Positions 63,376-64,000 of a stretch of DNA of 64,000 nucleotides are shown one piece after another (within the stretch, counting starts at the first letter, position 1; each line of letters opens with the position of its first letter). Source of the stretch: Frateuria aurantia DSM 6220 (lineage in GTDB: Bacteria; Pseudomonadota; Gammaproteobacteria; Xanthomonadales; Rhodanobacteraceae); assembly GCF_000242255.2 (NCBI RefSeq), contig NC_017033.1, positions 1,116,001 through 1,180,000 on the forward strand, read 5' to 3'. The position numbers and the translations under genes were made by a program. Under the pieces are notes generated by a model. The model was not told the DNA's origin. It did no database searches and worked only from the letters and a program-made list of their open reading frames with translations.

Positions 63376-64000
63376 TGTATCAGGCTTTCGAGAAATTGCA
63401 TGCCTGCCAGTATGCGATCATCCGCTTCCTGCCATTTGGCGAGACGGGTGAATTTGCGAATGTGGGTGTGCTGCTGGCATGTCCGTCCATGCGCTATTTC
63501 GACTACCGGTTGCTGGACATACGCAGGACCAAGCGCATCCACGGATTCTTCGGCGAGCTGGATCTGGCGATCTACCGAAAGGCCATGGGCTTCTTCAGGG
63601 ATGATCTTCGGCGTTTGCGTGAGATGGCCACTGATTTGAATGATGGCAATGCCATCAGGCAGTTGTTCGTCGACCTGGTCTATCCGCGTGATACCGTGCT
63701 GCGCTTTGGCGAGACTCGTGCGGTGATGGCCGAGTCCCCGGAAGCCGAGCTGGATCAGCTGTTTGCTCGCTATGTAGGCAGGGATTTTGTCACTCGTGAC
63801 TACGGCCGTGAGCTTGAGCATAAGGTGCGCGATGTTCTGATCGCCGCTCATCTGAAGGACTGGTTCGTCGAGGATCGGGTTGGCGACGACTACGTGAACA
63901 AGCCCGTTCCGTTCGTATACGTTCAGAACACTCAGGTCAAGGCCGCGATCAAGCCGCTGAATCTGGATCGTCACGAGCCGAATCAGGTACTTGATGCGGG
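63375..64000 (+). CDS. DUF3037 protein (3' end cut by window)
   Basis: This is 208 residues and open at the window edge. It starts MYQAFEKLHACQYAIIRFLPFGETGEFANVGVLLACP, the DUF3037 hallmark, and continues with helical segments. GGAGG lies 9 bp before the ATG, which overlaps the stop of the HipA-like gene. DUF3037 has no known activity. Constant pairing with HipA-like kinases suggests a partner or target recogniser. Confidence 0.8.
   Translation, partial: MYQAFEKLHACQYAIIRFLPFGETGEFANVGVLLACPSMRYFDYRLLDIRRTKRIHGFFGELDLAIYRKAMGFFRDDLRRLREMATDLNDGNAIRQLFVDLVYPRDTVLRFGETRAVMAESPEAELDQLFARYVGRDFVTRDYGRELEHKVRDVLIAAHLKDWFVEDRVGDDYVNKPVPFVYVQNTQVKAAIKPLNLDRHEPNQVLDA

Overview
This is 64 kb of GC-rich chromosome from a gammaproteobacterium, most probably Xanthomonadales (Lysobacterales), family Rhodanobacteraceae (Frateuria/Dyella/Rhodanobacter-like). 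The evidence is gene order and sequence style: rpoE-rseA-mucD-lepA-lepB-DUF4845-rnc-era-recO, rimP-nusA-infB-rbfA-truB-rpsO-pnp, a ccmA-to-ccmI operon that runs into a MetX-type acyltransferase, and a kynurenine 3-monooxygenase. The species is inferred, not proven. No rRNA, tRNA, CRISPR array, insertion sequence or prophage was recognised.

Region 1 (1-16.5 kb) is accessory and metabolic. It holds a cut PLP-dependent threonine/serine dehydratase and two divergent TetR/MFS efflux pairs, the first with two clear 25-bp operators. Between them lies a six-gene minus-strand operon: TonB-dependent receptor, NMT1/THI5-like binding protein, APH-fold kinase, rhodanese, PnuC permease and GntR regulator. 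It looks like an uptake and salvage system for a vitamin-like nutrient (a thiamin precursor is my best guess), with a HutC-type operator upstream. A 3-hydroxyisobutyrate-dehydrogenase-like enzyme and a TlpA-like thiol protein follow.

Region 2 (16.5-26.4 kb, minus strand) is the complete System I cytochrome c maturation operon, ccmABCDEFGHI, coupled by TGATG to metX (probably a serine/homoserine O-succinyltransferase). Upstream lie DUF3293 and kmo. Region 3 (26.6-35.2 kb, plus strand) is the sigma-E operon followed by lepA, lepB, DUF4845, rnc, era and recO, tied together by 4-bp overlaps.

Region 4 (35.2-48.3 kb) is the most accessory part. It contains two paralogous membrane-anchored proteins with a shared two-cysteine C-terminus and a tag-ada DNA-alkylation repair pair. 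It also has a double-glycine-leader peptide paired with an exported two-lobed retropepsin-like protease. A five-gene YtrA-type GntR/ABC/DUF2884 operon follows, then a TraB/GumN-like protein and a Tlde1-like L,D-transpeptidase toxin candidate with an exported probable immunity protein. A decayed alpha/beta hydrolase closes the region. Region 5 (48.4-52.9 kb, minus) has murB, pyrD, an NTF2-like protein and an ALDH7-type dehydrogenase.

Region 6 (53.2-62.5 kb, plus) is the translation/RNA-processing operon. Its leader and intercistronic RNA has notable hairpins: a terminator before rimP and a perfect 17-bp stem plus T7 just ahead of rpsO. An IF2-2-like internal start lies inside infB. The window ends with a HipA-like kinase coupled to a DUF3037 gene cut by the window edge. 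The best candidates for undescribed biology are the double-glycine peptide/two-lobed protease pair, the Tlde1-like pair, the TonB/NMT1/PnuC operon and the two-member membrane-protein family.
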